Source: Actinomycetes bacterium
GTDB lineage: Bacteria > Actinomycetota > Acidimicrobiia > Acidimicrobiales > RAAP-2
Assembly (NCBI GenBank): GCA_021844425.1
Contig: JAKBTL010000040.1
Location: 1 to 36,076 of the forward strand
DNA length: 36,076 nt
Direction: 5' to 3'
Made by a program: the position numbers and the translations under genes. Position 1 is the first letter of the stretch, and the number at the start of each line of letters is the position of its first letter. The notes under the pieces were generated by a model. It saw nothing but the letters and a program-made list of their open reading frames with translations. It was not told where the DNA came from and ran no database searches. Of this stretch, positions 6,420-15,355 are shown one piece after another.

Positions 6420-8941
6420 CGTCGGGCGGGACGGGCGCGGCTCGCACGACGGCCTCCCCGGCTCGGGAGCCCGAGGAGTCCCGACGTCGCAGGAACCGTC
6501 GCACACTGGAGAAAGAGGGTCGGGCGGCGGAGGAGGCACGTTACGTCGGCAGGTCCGTGCCCAGGAGGGAGGACCGACGCCTCGTGACGGGGACGGGCAC
6601 GTTCGTCGCGGACATCCGCCTCGACGGCATGCTCGAGGCTGCCGTGCTCCGCAGCCCGTTCTCACGCGCGCGGATCCTCGGCATCGACGTCGCCGCAGCC
6701 CGAGAGCTTCCCGGTGTCGTGGCGGTCGTCACCGCCCAGGATCTCGTCGGCGCCGTCGATCCGTTCACCCGTTTCGTCGACCAGGAGGACACCCCGCCTG
6801 GCCTCGAGGAGGCGGTGCACCCGGTCGTCCGGCCCTGCCCGATGGAGCCGCTCGCGTCGAACGAGGTGCGCTACGTGGGCCAGCCCGTGGCTGTCGTCGT
6901 GGCCACATCCCGGTACGTCGCCGAGGACGCGCTCGAGCTGGTCGTGGTCGAGTACGAGGAGCTGCCCGCCGTGGTCGACCCCGAGGCTGCGGCCCGAGAC
7001 GGCGCGGACCTGGTGCACGCGCATCTCGGCACGAATGTCCAGGCGTCCTTCGAGGTGAGCGTCGGCGACCCCGCAGCCGCGCTCGCCGCCTCCGAGCACC
7101 GCCTCACCTGCCGGGTTCGAGTCCCGCGCCTTTCGGCGAACCCGCTCGAGACGCGCGCGGTGCTCGCCGACTGGGATCGCTCCCAGGGGCAGCTCACCGT
7201 GTGGAGCTCGACGCAGGTGCCCTACATGGTGCGTACCAGGATCTCCGAGCAGCTCCACCTTCCCGAGGCAGACGTGCGGGTGGTCGCGCCCGACGTCGGC
7301 GGCGGCTTCGGCCCGAAGGTGAACGTCTATCCCGAGGAGGTGATCGTTCCCCACCTTGCCCGGACGCTCGGTCGGCCTGTGCGGTTCGTGGAGGACCGCC
7401 AGGAGCACCTCGTCTCGACCATGCACGCCCGGGACCAGCTCCACGAGGTGACGGTCGGCTTCACCTCCGACGGGCACGTGTCGGTCGTCGACGACCGGTT
7501 CCTGCTCGACTGCGGAGCGTTCAATCCGTTCTCCCTCACCTGCGCGTACAACTCTGCGGCACATCTTCGAGGTCTCTACCGCATTCCGCACGTCCGGGTC
7601 GACGGGTCGTGCGTGCTGACCAACAAGACGCCCAACGGCCCCTACCGCGGCGCGGGGAGGCCGGAGGTCGTGTTCGTGATGGACCGCGTGATGCACCTCG
7701 TCGCGACGAGGCTCGGTCTCGATCCCGCGGATGTCGTGCGGAGGAACCTGATCACGGTCGACGAGCTCCCGTACGACCAGGGCCTGCCCTATCGTGACGG
7801 GGCCCGTGTGGTCTACGACGGCGGCGACTACCCGGCGGCGCTGGATGCGGCGCTCGGCGCCGTCGACTACGACGCGTTCCGGGCTGGCAAGGCGCTCCGG
7901 ACTTCGGAGAGCCGGCGTGTCGGGCTCGGCATCTCCCTGTACGTCGAAGGCACGGGCATCGGCCCTTTCGAAGGAGCCTCGGTGAGCGTCAACGGAGACG
8001 GCAAGGTGGTCGTGCGCTCGGGGTCGGCGCCGCACGGCCAGAGCCACCTGACGACGCTCGCCCAGGTCTGCGCCGACGAGCTCGGCGTCACAATCGACGA
8101 CGTCGACGTGCGCGCCGGCGACACGGCCCTTCTGCCCTATGGGGTCGGCACCTTCGCCAGCCGCAGCGCAGTCACTGCCGGGGCCGCAGTGGCCGATGCT
8201 GCGAGAAAGGTGAAGGACGACGTGCTGGCGGTCGCCGGTGAGCTCCTGGAGGTCGACGCCGGTGACCTCGTCATCGAGTCGGGGTCGGTCCATCCGAGAG
8301 GCTCGCCTTCCACCTCGATCGACCTCCGGGCGATCGCGCGGGCGGCCGCACCCGGGCCGCGGGCCAAGGTGCCTGCAGAGAGGCACTTCGGCCTCTCTGC
8401 GACGTCGTACTTCGTCCCTCCATCGGTCACGTTCGCCTACGGCGTCCATGTGGCGATCGTCGAGGTCGACGTCGAGCTGGGCCAGGTGAGGCTCCTGCGC
8501 TACGTCGTCGCGCACGACTGCGGACGGATGTTGAACCCGCTCGTGGTCGAGGGACAGGTGCAGGGTGGCGTCGCCCAAGGCATCGGCAGCGCGTTCTACG
8601 AGGAGGTCGTCTACAGCCCCGACGGCCAGCCGCTCACGACCACGTTCATGGACTACCTGCTCCCGACCGCGGTCGAGGTGCCTTCTGTCGACCAGATCCA
8701 CCTGTCGACCCCTTCGGAGCGAAACGTCCTGGGCGTGAGGGGTGTCGGCGAGGGCGGCGCGATCTCCCCGCCGGCGGCGATCGCCAATGCGGTGGCCGAC
8801 GCGCTCGGCCATGACGCCGAGGACCTCGTGGCGTTGCCGCTCAGCCCTGAGCAGGTGCTCCGGCTCGCGGGCGCTGCCGAAGGTGCCGGGGAACGAGGGA
8901 GCGGGACATGGCCGGCGGGCGTCTCCGGGGGTCGGTCGTGA
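6416..8941 (+). CDS. Molybdenum hydroxylase large (Mo-binding) subunit, XDH/CoxL family, no. 1
   Basis: This 841-residue protein is the molybdopterin-cytosine-dinucleotide-type catalytic subunit of the xanthine oxidase family, which inserts water-derived oxygen into heteroaromatics or aldehydes. The aldehyde-oxidase hammerhead domain begins near residue 43 (RYVGRSVPRREDRRLVTG). The Mo-binding motifs DVGGGFGPK and GPYRGAGRPE follow, and GVGEGGAISPPAAIANA near the C-terminus carries the conserved active-site Glu. The CO-dehydrogenase signature (AYRCSFR) is absent. The first ~42 residues are a basic, low-complexity extension. The ATG overlaps the ubiX-like stop. No FAD or iron-sulfur subunit gene sits in this operon, so it may borrow those at 18334-19709. 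It is clearly a paralogue of the gene at 19723. Confidence 0.93.
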   Translation: MTSGGTGAARTTASPAREPEESRRRRNRRTLEKEGRAAEEARYVGRSVPRREDRRLVTGTGTFVADIRLDGMLEAAVLRSPFSRARILGIDVAAARELPGVVAVVTAQDLVGAVDPFTRFVDQEDTPPGLEEAVHPVVRPCPMEPLASNEVRYVGQPVAVVVATSRYVAEDALELVVVEYEELPAVVDPEAAARDGADLVHAHLGTNVQASFEVSVGDPAAALAASEHRLTCRVRVPRLSANPLETRAVLADWDRSQGQLTVWSSTQVPYMVRTRISEQLHLPEADVRVVAPDVGGGFGPKVNVYPEEVIVPHLARTLGRPVRFVEDRQEHLVSTMHARDQLHEVTVGFTSDGHVSVVDDRFLLDCGAFNPFSLTCAYNSAAHLRGLYRIPHVRVDGSCVLTNKTPNGPYRGAGRPEVVFVMDRVMHLVATRLGLDPADVVRRNLITVDELPYDQGLPYRDGARVVYDGGDYPAALDAALGAVDYDAFRAGKALRTSESRRVGLGISLYVEGTGIGPFEGASVSVNGDGKVVVRSGSAPHGQSHLTTLAQVCADELGVTIDDVDVRAGDTALLPYGVGTFASRSAVTAGAAVADAARKVKDDVLAVAGELLEVDAGDLVIESGSVHPRGSPSTSIDLRAIARAAAPGPRAKVPAERHFGLSATSYFVPPSVTFAYGVHVAIVEVDVELGQVRLLRYVVAHDCGRMLNPLVVEGQVQGGVAQGIGSAFYEEVVYSPDGQPLTTTFMDYLLPTAVEVPSVDQIHLSTPSERNVLGVRGVGEGGAISPPAAIANAVADALGHDAEDLVALPLSPEQVLRLAGAAEGAGERGSGTWPAGVSGGRS

Positions 8942-9411
8942 GCAGCGCCCTCGGGGACCGGATGCCCGCTTCGGTCATGGCGGCGTTCGACGGCGCGGGG
9001 CTCGAGGACAAGGTCGGCCTCGGCTACCTGCTCGTCACGAGCGATCCTGACGGCTCGCCCCGCCCGTGCATGCTGTCGTGCGGCGAGCTGCTCGCTCCCG
9101 ACGACCGGCGCCTGCGCGTCGCGCTGTGGTCCGGCACCCACACCTGTGCGAACCTCTCGAGGGGGTCGGCCTGCCTGTTCTGCTATGTCGCAGAGGGGGT
9201 CGTCCTCTACGTGCGGGGCACGCCCAGGCACGTCGGGGTCTTGGCACGCCACCACGTCGACTGCTTCGACATCGACATCTCGAGCGTGGAGAGCGACGAC
9301 CACCCGGGGATGCCGGCGACGGCCACCTTCGGGTTCGCGGTCACGGGCCAGTCGGTGGAGTCGGTCGTGGCCGAGTGGCATGAGCGGCTGGCCGCGCTGC
9401 GCTCGCTTTGA
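8908..9411 (+). CDS. PNPOx-like (FMN-binding split-barrel) protein
   Basis: A 167-residue protein resembling pyridoxamine-5'-phosphate-oxidase-like split-barrel proteins: GLGYLLVTSDPDGSPRPCMLSCGELL forms the first strands, followed by RVALWSGTHTCANLSRGSACLF and VVLYVRGTPRHVG. Such proteins bind FMN, F420 or haem and serve as oxidoreductases or flavin carriers. I assign this from pattern, not from strong motifs. It is the last gene of operon A. ATG 8908 has a good Shine-Dalgarno (gagggagcggg) but lies inside the preceding gene; GTG 8938 gives a GTGA overlap with the coxL-type stop and is an equally plausible start. Confidence 0.6.
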   Translation: MAGGRLRGSVVSSALGDRMPASVMAAFDGAGLEDKVGLGYLLVTSDPDGSPRPCMLSCGELLAPDDRRLRVALWSGTHTCANLSRGSACLFCYVAEGVVLYVRGTPRHVGVLARHHVDCFDIDISSVESDDHPGMPATATFGFAVTGQSVESVVAEWHERLAALRSL

Positions 9412-9532
9412 GGGGCGTGGTCACTGTGAGGGGCGTGCTCGCTTTGAGGTGCCGAGCCGGTGGCCGGCAAGCCGGCGCGGCGGACCCCACCCTCCGGCGT
9501 CCCGCTTCAGACGGCTAGCTCACAGTCCGTCG

Positions 9533-9587
9533 CGAGGTCGACGGGCCGAGGTCGACGGGCCGAGGTCGACGGGCCGAGGTCAGCGGG
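9533..9587. repeat. 14-bp tandem repeat at the 3' end of the MarR gene
   Basis: Three perfect units of cgaggtcgacgggc (9533-9574) and a degenerate fourth overlap the stop codon of the reverse-strand MarR gene. Just upstream (about 9405-9450) is a looser duplication of a tttgaggggcgtg motif after the operon A stop. Confidence 0.85.
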
Positions 9588-10182
9588 TCTTCGTGCGGCG
9601 CCCGTCGCCGCTGTCCGGCCCGTCAAGCGGGTCGGCGAGGTCCCCGAGGTGGACCAACAGCTCTCGCAGGAGCTTTGGCAGGACGCGGCGCTCGGAAGCC
9701 GTCAGGACGTCCAGCATGCGGCGCTCGTTCTCGAGGTGGTCGCGCACGGCGTCGTCGATCACCGTGCGCCCGCGCGCGGTGAGGACGACCTTGATGCCGC
9801 GACGATCGTCGGCGTCGGGGATGCGCTCGACCAGGCCCATCTCCTCGAGGCGGTCGATCCGGTTGGTCATCGCTCCCGACGAGATGAGCAGCGAGCTGTA
9901 GAGCTCGGTCGGGGAGAGCTCGTAGGGCGCGCCGGCACGCCGGAGTGCCGCGAGCACGTCGAAGCCACCTCTCGAGAGCCCGTGCTCGGCGAAGATCTCT
10001 TCGGTGGCGGCCTCGGAGAGACGTGCGAGGCGCCAGATGCGAGCGATGGTGCCCATGGGGGACGCGTCGAGGTCGGGGCGCTCGCGCGACCACTGCTCCA
10101 AGATCTGGTCGACGTAGTCCCTCCGGGCCACGTGCTGAGTCGGCTGGCCCTTCGCCTCCTTCTCGGCGCCAACGACGGTCAT
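9580..10182 (-). CDS. MarR-family transcriptional regulator
   Basis: A 200-residue winged-helix regulator. The MarR core is visible as LSRGGFDVLAALRRAG, SPTELYSSLLISSGAMTNRIDRLEEMGLVERIPDADDRRGIKVVLTARG, with the recognition helix around SSGAMTNRIDRLE and the wing DADDRRG. MarR proteins usually bind short dyads as dimers and release DNA on binding a phenolic or related ligand. A strong GGAGGAGG precedes the ATG. It is divergent from livK, and the shared intergenic region holds the dyad CTTGACATCAAG at 10221-10232, the natural autoregulatory site. The same dyad lies before the LLM gene at 23132. Regulation of the importer and operon C by an aromatic-type ligand is inferred. Confidence 0.9.
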   Translation of the reverse strand: MTVVGAEKEAKGQPTQHVARRDYVDQILEQWSRERPDLDASPMGTIARIWRLARLSEAATEEIFAEHGLSRGGFDVLAALRRAGAPYELSPTELYSSLLISSGAMTNRIDRLEEMGLVERIPDADDRRGIKVVLTARGRTVIDDAVRDHLENERRMLDVLTASERRVLPKLLRELLVHLGDLADPLDGPDSGDGRRTKTR

Positions 10183-10220
10183 GGGCGGCCTCCTCCAGGT
10201 TGTCTCTCTAGCTCTTGTAT

Positions 10221-10250
10221 CTTGACATCAAGTAGGCGAAAGTGTAGCTT
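10221..10250 (+). promoter_or_regulatory. livK promoter with overlapping MarR-type operator
   Basis: The dyad CTTGACATCAAG (10221-10232, half-sites CTTGA/TCAAG) overlaps TTGACA at 10222-10227. A 17-base spacer leads to TAGCTT at 10245-10250. A repressor on this dyad would cover the -35 box. The identical dyad with the same promoter geometry occurs at 23096-23125. Confidence 0.75.
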
Positions 10251-10295
10251 TCTTGTGGCACCGGACCTGGACCAAAGAGAAGGGGGGCGGTCACC

Positions 10296-11633
10296 ATGCG
10301 GCATCGGTTCGCCAAGGTAGTCGCAGCGCTCGGAGTGGGGGGGCTTGTCCTCGCCTTCTGCGGAGCGGGGACCATCGTAGGCGCCAGCCAAGCGAAGCAT
10401 GCCAAGAAGGGCTTGTCGGGCGTCTCGGGGAAGCTGACCATCGGCGTCTTCAATCCGTTCAGCGGCAACACAGCCAGCTTCGGCCCGTTGATGATGTCGG
10501 GCTGCATCCCGGCAGCTCGGCTCGTGAATGCCGACGGGGGGCTCTTCGGCCATCACCTGACCTGCGTGCCTGTCGACACGAGGGGCGACCCGGTCGACGC
10601 GGTGCCCGCTGCAGACAAGCTGGTCGCCACGGGCAAGAACCTCATCATGGTCATCGGGCCCAGCTCCGACGAGGCGCTCGCGACGGTGCCGATCTTCCAG
10701 TCTGCGAAGGTCCCGATGTTCCCCGACGCGGGCAATGCGGCGTTCGACAGGAGCAAGTACACGTACCTGTGGCGCCTGATCCCCCCAGACGCGGCGACCG
10801 GCGTCGCGATGGCGATCTGGGCGCACAAGATGGGCTACAAGCGGGCGGCGAACATCTACACATCTGCCACCGGGTACGGCACAGGTCCAGCTGGGATCGA
10901 CGCCGGGTTTCCGGCTCTAGGGGGCAAGATCGTCTACGACGGGGTGCTCACCCCTGGCCAGCCCACCTACGAGAGCACCATCACCGCGATGCTCGCGAAG
11001 AAGCCGCAGGTCATCTTCTACCAGGCAGGCCCGCCGACCTCGGCCACGTTCTTCTCCGAGCTAAAGGCGCTCGGCCACCTCCTGCCGACGATCGGTCCTG
11101 AAGCGATCTACGAGCCGCAGTGGGACAAGGCGGTGAGCGGCGTCATCGGTGCCGGCACGCTGGCCAAGAAGGTGACGATCGTGGAGGGCTACGTGACAAC
11201 CAAGGCTCGGGGGTTCCCGATCTGGAAGAAGGCGCTCCTCGGGTCGGCGTCACAGGTGCCGCAGGCGTCGACGTACCTCACAGACCCGTTCTCCCTGGCG
11301 AACTACAACGCGGTCAACATGGTGAGCCTCGCCATCCTGGAGAAGAAGACGGTCACACGCACCGTCATCAACAAGACGTTGAACTCGATCATCGACCCGG
11401 GCAAGGGCAAGACGGTGTGCAACTCGTTCGCCGCCTGCAAGAAGGACATCCTCGCCGGCAAGAAGATCCAGTACGTGGGAGCGACAGGGCCGATCAAGCT
11501 CAACAAGTGGCACAACGCAGGCGGCACATACCATGTGATCACCGACTCGTTGAAGCCGAAGACCCTCGGCAAGATCCTGGGCGGCGAGGTCGCCCCGGTT
11601 ATCGCCAAGTCGAAGATCACGACAAAGCCCTGA
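10296..11633 (+). CDS. livK: ABC transporter substrate-binding protein, branched-chain amino acid/aromatic type
   Basis: A 445-residue extracellular solute receptor of the LivJ/LivK (type I periplasmic-binding) family. The N-terminus MRHRFAKVVAALGVGGLVLAF is a signal sequence; the Cys at about 22 is not in a good lipobox, so lipidation is uncertain. The mature part starts with KLTIGVFNPFSGNTASFGPLM, typical of the family, and carries DTRGDPVDAVPAADKLV and GPSSDEALATVPIF. Liv-type systems import branched-chain amino acids, but also amides, urea and aromatic acids. Given the neighbouring decarboxylase and hydroxylase operons, an aromatic acid is the better guess. It is transcribed from the MarR-overlapped promoter and separated from livH by a strong hairpin. 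Confidence 0.9.
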   Translation: MRHRFAKVVAALGVGGLVLAFCGAGTIVGASQAKHAKKGLSGVSGKLTIGVFNPFSGNTASFGPLMMSGCIPAARLVNADGGLFGHHLTCVPVDTRGDPVDAVPAADKLVATGKNLIMVIGPSSDEALATVPIFQSAKVPMFPDAGNAAFDRSKYTYLWRLIPPDAATGVAMAIWAHKMGYKRAANIYTSATGYGTGPAGIDAGFPALGGKIVYDGVLTPGQPTYESTITAMLAKKPQVIFYQAGPPTSATFFSELKALGHLLPTIGPEAIYEPQWDKAVSGVIGAGTLAKKVTIVEGYVTTKARGFPIWKKALLGSASQVPQASTYLTDPFSLANYNAVNMVSLAILEKKTVTRTVINKTLNSIIDPGKGKTVCNSFAACKKDILAGKKIQYVGATGPIKLNKWHNAGGTYHVITDSLKPKTLGKILGGEVAPVIAKSKITTKP

Positions 11634-11645
11634 CGGGGCCGACGA

Positions 11646-11673
11646 CGGGCCGGGCCAGTACAGGCCCGGCCCG
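11646..11673. terminator. Strong GC hairpin between livK and livH
   Basis: An 11-bp perfect stem (cgggccgggcc pairing with ggcccggcccg) closes a six-base loop (agtaca). There is no T-run, so it is more likely a partial attenuator or 3'-end stabiliser that favours livK expression over the permease genes than a full terminator. Such hairpins are common after binding-protein genes. Confidence 0.65.
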
Positions 11674-11756
11674 GGACGCCCCTGCGCACCCGGTCCCGTA
11701 CCGCGGCGCGCCACCTTTCCCTCGGATGCAAGGATGAGCAGGAGGACTAGGAGGAG

Positions 11757-12647
11757 ATGAGCCAGTTCATCGCTGCCACCGGCTTCGGGATCGTGAACGC
11801 CGGCATCTTCGCGCTCGCCGCAGTCGGCTTCACCCTGCAGTTCAGCGTGACGAACGTCTTGAACATCGGCTTCGGGGCGATCATGAGCCTGGCGGCCTTC
11901 GTCGCCTACGACCTGAACGTCGTGGTCGGGGCCAACATCTGGCTGGCGCTGGCCATTGCTGCGGTCGCGAGCGGTGTCCTCTCGGTCCTCATCAACCGTG
12001 GGATCATCCAGCCGTTCTTGAAGCGCGGCACCAGCTTCTTCGGGATGGTCGTCATCACGATCGCGCTCGACCTCATCGTGGAGTACGCGGTGGAGGCGAT
12101 CTGGGGGCCGACATTCCTCCACTACAACGTGGCCGCCGGCACCCCGGTGACCCTGGGGAGCCTCACCTTCACCCACTTCCAGCTCGTCGCGATCGGGATC
12201 TCGGTGGTCGGCATGATCGGCATCCACCTGCTCCTCAAACGGACGAAGCTCGGAAAAGCGATGCGCGCGACGTCCTGTGACGCCCGGCTCTCGAAGGTGT
12301 GCGGCATCCGGACCTCGCGGATCCACGACGCCGGGTGGTTCCTCTCCGGCACGCTCGCCGGCGTGGCGGGGGTCATCCTCGGCCTCACGCTCGGGACGTT
12401 CTCGTTCACGGTCGGTGACCAGTACCTGATCGTCATCATCGCGGCCACGATGCTCGGCGGCATCGGGCAGGCGTACGGCGCGATGCTCGGCGCCGTGGTC
12501 ATCGGGCTCGTCACCCAGTGGAGCTCGCTCGTCATCTCCGGCGGCTACAGCGAGGTGGTGGCCTTCGTGATCCTCATCGCCGTCCTGCTGGTGCGGCCGA
12601 CGGGCATCATCTCGGGCGTGGCGGCGGACAGGAACATGGCGGCGTGA
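11757..12647 (+). CDS. livH: ABC transporter permease, LivH type
   Basis: A 296-residue polytopic membrane protein of the branched-chain amino acid permease family. The opening GFGIVNAGIFALAAVGFTLQFSVTNVLNIGFGAIMSLAAF is characteristic of LivH, where a first hydrophobic helix leads into the conserved N-x-G-x-G segment. Later LGKAMRATSCDARLSKVCGI forms the cytoplasmic loop that contacts the ATPase, and TMLGGIGQAYGAMLGAVVIG is the conserved C-terminal segment. The ATG follows GGAGG repeats (aggaggactaggagg). It pairs with LivM to form the inner-membrane channel. The neighbour livM starts eight bases after its stop. Confidence 0.93.
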   Translation: MSQFIAATGFGIVNAGIFALAAVGFTLQFSVTNVLNIGFGAIMSLAAFVAYDLNVVVGANIWLALAIAAVASGVLSVLINRGIIQPFLKRGTSFFGMVVITIALDLIVEYAVEAIWGPTFLHYNVAAGTPVTLGSLTFTHFQLVAIGISVVGMIGIHLLLKRTKLGKAMRATSCDARLSKVCGIRTSRIHDAGWFLSGTLAGVAGVILGLTLGTFSFTVGDQYLIVIIAATMLGGIGQAYGAMLGAVVIGLVTQWSSLVISGGYSEVVAFVILIAVLLVRPTGIISGVAADRNMAA

Positions 12648-12654
12648 GCCCAGC

Positions 12655-13689
12655 ATGAGCAACAGCGACATCTACCTGCTGACGACGCTGCTCGTCTACA
12701 CGGGAGTGGCGATGATCGCCTCCTGGGGGCTCGACCTCCAGATCGGCGAGACCAACGTCTTGAACTTCGGGTTCATCCTCTTCGAGGCGATCGGGGCCTA
12801 CGTCACGGCGATCCTCAGCCTCGGGCCGGACACGGCGAACGGAGGGGTTCAGCAGTACGTCTTCGGCGCAGCGCTGCCCTTCCCGGTGCCGTGGCTCGTC
12901 GCCACGGCGGCCGGCGCTGTGCTCGGCCTGTTCATGGGGCTGCTCACCCTCCGCAGGCTCCGGGGGGACTACGAGGCCGTCGTGATGCTGGTGATGGCCC
13001 TCGTCGCCTTCTACGCGGTATCGGCGGACACGTCCCTGCTGAACGGCTCGGAAGGTCTGAGCCTCATCCCGGCACCATTCCAGGGTCTCGTCGGCGGCGG
13101 CCCCAACACATCCATGACGTACCGCTGGGTGTACGTGGCCGTGGTGGCGTTCGTCTGCCTGCTCGCCTTCTTCGTGGTGCGGCGGATCACGTCCGCGCCA
13201 CTGGGGCGGGCGCTCCGGGCGGTGCGCGAGAACGACGCCGTGGCCATGTCGCTCGGTAAGGACGCCGTGAGGCTGCGCATCCTGGTCCAGGTGGTCGGCG
13301 GGGCCCTCGGGGCGCTCGCCGGGGCGATGCTCGTGCAGTGGGTGGGGGCGTGGGCGCCCGGCTCGTGGACCTATCCGGAGACCTTCACGCTGTTCGCCGC
13401 CATTATCGTCGGCGGCAGGGCGAACGCCTCGGGCGTCGCGCTGGGGGCGATCATCGTGCCGGGCATCATCCTCGAGGGCGTCATCTTCCTGCCGTCGATC
13501 GGCCCTTCCTACCTCACCCCGGCACTGCAGTGGGTCCTCATCGGGGTACTCATCATCGGGTTCATGTGGTTCCGCCCGCAGGGCATCATCCCAGAGCGAC
13601 GACGGCGGTTCCCTGCCCTGGCGCTGCCGGGCGGGGTGGAGCAGTCGGGTGCCATCCAGCTCGTCGACGTGGAGCCGAGGCGGTCGTGA
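12655..13689 (+). CDS. livM: ABC transporter permease, LivM type
   Basis: A 344-residue polytopic permease. It begins SNSDIYLLTTLLVYTGVAMIASWGLDLQIGETNVLNFG, the LivM-type N-terminus. The coupling loop is PLGRALRAVRENDAVAMSLGKDAVRLRILVQVVGGALGALAGAM, and IIVGGRANASGVALGAII is the conserved terminal motif. It forms a heterodimer with LivH. The last ~35 residues are a hydrophilic tail after WFRPQGIIPERRRRF. The stop overlaps the livG start (GTGA), indicating translational coupling. Confidence 0.93.
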   Translation: MSNSDIYLLTTLLVYTGVAMIASWGLDLQIGETNVLNFGFILFEAIGAYVTAILSLGPDTANGGVQQYVFGAALPFPVPWLVATAAGAVLGLFMGLLTLRRLRGDYEAVVMLVMALVAFYAVSADTSLLNGSEGLSLIPAPFQGLVGGGPNTSMTYRWVYVAVVAFVCLLAFFVVRRITSAPLGRALRAVRENDAVAMSLGKDAVRLRILVQVVGGALGALAGAMLVQWVGAWAPGSWTYPETFTLFAAIIVGGRANASGVALGAIIVPGIILEGVIFLPSIGPSYLTPALQWVLIGVLIIGFMWFRPQGIIPERRRRFPALALPGGVEQSGAIQLVDVEPRRS

Positions 13690-14519
13690 GCGCGGACACG
13701 GTGGCAGGGGGCATGCCGGAGACCAGCAGATCGCATATGGCCGTCGCTACCGAGGAGGGCACTTCTTGCATCCTCGAGACGCGCGGGGTCCGCAAGAGCT
13801 TCGGCGGTGTCGTCGCGGTCGAGGACGTGTCGATCACGGTCCCAGCCGGCCACATCGTCGGGTTGATCGGGCCGAACGGTGCAGGGAAGTCGACCCTGCT
13901 GTCGATCCTTGCCGGTGCTCAGGTGCCGGATGCCGGCTCGATCTGGTTCCTCGGGGAGGAGATCTCGCGCCAGAACCCCGTCAAGCGGGCGCGCAAGGGA
14001 CTGACCCGGACGTTCCAGCTCTCGGGCGACCTTCCGCGCCTGACCGTGCTCGAGAACCTCCTCCTTGCGGCTCCCGATCAGAGCGGGGAGCACCTCTGGG
14101 CTGCGCTCGTCGGCAAGCGGCTGTGGAAGCGCCAGGAAGAGGCGCTCGTCATCCGCGCCCGGGCGCTCCTCAACCGCTTCGACATGCGCAAGCACGAGGA
14201 CGCGTACGTGAACGAGCTCTCCGGGGGTCAGCGCCGGCTCGTGGAGATCATGAGGTCGCTCATGGCGAACCCCCGTCTGCTGCTTCTCGACGAGCCGTTC
14301 GCCGGGGTGAACCCCAGCTTGTCGCGGCGGATCGAGAGCCATCTCATCGACTTGCGCGCCGACGGGCTGACGATGGTGCTCGTCGAGCACGAGCTGGGCG
14401 TGGTGGAGCGGTGCTGCGACCCGGTCGTGGTGATGGCCATGGGCCACGTCATCGCAGAGGGCACGATGGGAGACGTACGGACGCGAGGTGAAGTGCTGGA
14501 TGCATATCTGGCAGGATGA
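13686..14519 (+). CDS. livG: ABC transporter ATP-binding protein, LivG type
   Basis: A 277-residue ATPase that powers the LivHM channel. Walker A is GPNGAGKST, the signature is LSGGQRR, and Walker B is LLLLDEPFAGVNP; the FAGVNP/ENLLLA pattern and KGLTRTFQ are typical of LivG. The GTG at 13686 is chosen for its 4-bp overlap with livM; it adds ~30 residues before the ABC domain, so an internal start near the ATG at 13734 (MAVATEEG) is an alternative. The livF start lies one base after the stop. Confidence 0.93.
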   Translation: MSADTVAGGMPETSRSHMAVATEEGTSCILETRGVRKSFGGVVAVEDVSITVPAGHIVGLIGPNGAGKSTLLSILAGAQVPDAGSIWFLGEEISRQNPVKRARKGLTRTFQLSGDLPRLTVLENLLLAAPDQSGEHLWAALVGKRLWKRQEEALVIRARALLNRFDMRKHEDAYVNELSGGQRRLVEIMRSLMANPRLLLLDEPFAGVNPSLSRRIESHLIDLRADGLTMVLVEHELGVVERCCDPVVVMAMGHVIAEGTMGDVRTRGEVLDAYLAG

Positions 14520-14580
14520 CGTGAGCACGTCCAACGACGACGTGAGCACGTCCAACGACGACGCAAGCACGTCCCACGAT
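14518..14580 (+). repeat. 21-bp tandem repeat, 3 units, at the livG/livF junction
   Basis: Two identical 21-bp units start at 14518 and 14539, and a third with three changes starts at 14560. They encode the peptide DVSTSND repeated at the LivF N-terminus and overlap the livG stop. Confidence 0.9.
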
Positions 14581-15354
14581 CACATCGAGGTCTCGCTCGC
14601 CGCGGAGCACGGACGACCCGAGCCGATCCTGCAGGTGGCCGACCTCTCCGCTGGGTACGGCGGCCCGCCCATCGTCTCGGGACTCAACCTCACGGTCGGG
14701 AAGGGCGAGATCGTGACGATCGTGGGGCCGAACGGCGCAGGGAAGAGCACCCTCGTGAAGACCATCATCGGGGAGCTGCGTGCGTCGAGAGGGGTGGTGA
14801 CGCTCGCTGGAAAGCCCGTGACGGCAGTCCCGACGGAGCTGCTCGTGCGCAGGGGGATCGGCTACGTTCCCCAGCGAAACGACGTCTTTGGAATGCTGAC
14901 CGTGCGTGAGAACTTGGAGGTTGGCGGGTACCTGCTTGCGAAGCGGGAGGTCGGCCGGCGCATCCAAGAGACCCTCGCGTACTTTCCGAGGCTCGAAGAG
15001 CTTGCTGCACGCCGCGTGCTTGTGAGCAAGATGAGCGGCGGCGAGCGGAAGATGCTCGCACTCGCGCGCGCGTTGATGATGCGTCCCGAGGTGCTCATCT
15101 TGGACGAGCCGACCGCCGGGTTGGCAGTGCAAGTGGCAAAGACCGTCCTCCACGAGCAGGTTCCGGCACTCGCGGAAAGAGGCGTGTCCATCTTGCTCAT
15201 CGAACAGCGTGCTGCCGACGCGCTCGAGATCTCCAACTGGGGGTACGTTCTCGTCTCGGGAATGGTGCGGATCTCGGCGAGCGCGTCGGAGATCCTCGGG
15301 CGTAAAGACATCGGCGAGATCTTCCTCGGCAAGTTCTCCACCGACACCCGGTGA
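14521..15354 (+). CDS. livF: ABC transporter ATP-binding protein, LivF type
   Basis: A 277-residue ATPase, partner of LivG. Walker A is GPNGAGKST, signature MSGGERK, Walker B VLILDEPTAGL; VPQRNDVFGMLTVRENLEVGGYL is the LivF-type Q-loop region. I chose GTG 14521, one base past the livG stop; an upstream in-frame GTG (14488) lies inside livG. The first ~20 residues are the VSTSNDD tandem repeat, not part of the ABC fold, so the true start could be slightly further in. The GTG of the next gene starts two bases after its stop. Confidence 0.92.
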   Translation: MSTSNDDVSTSNDDASTSHDHIEVSLAAEHGRPEPILQVADLSAGYGGPPIVSGLNLTVGKGEIVTIVGPNGAGKSTLVKTIIGELRASRGVVTLAGKPVTAVPTELLVRRGIGYVPQRNDVFGMLTVRENLEVGGYLLAKREVGRRIQETLAYFPRLEELAARRVLVSKMSGGERKMLALARALMMRPEVLILDEPTAGLAVQVAKTVLHEQVPALAERGVSILLIEQRAADALEISNWGYVLVSGMVRISASASEILGRKDIGEIFLGKFSTDTR

Positions 15355-15355
15355 C

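Noticed and set aside
7113-7125. A ggttcgagtcc-like tRNA T-loop motif
   Set aside because: It lies within the molybdenum-hydroxylase coding sequence at 6416-8941, and no acceptor, D or anticodon arms were found around it.
6416-8941. Aerobic CO dehydrogenase (true CoxL)
   Set aside because: None of the three large subunits has the AYRCSFR active-site loop; they carry (Y/V)RGAGRPE instead. The family call is therefore kept general.
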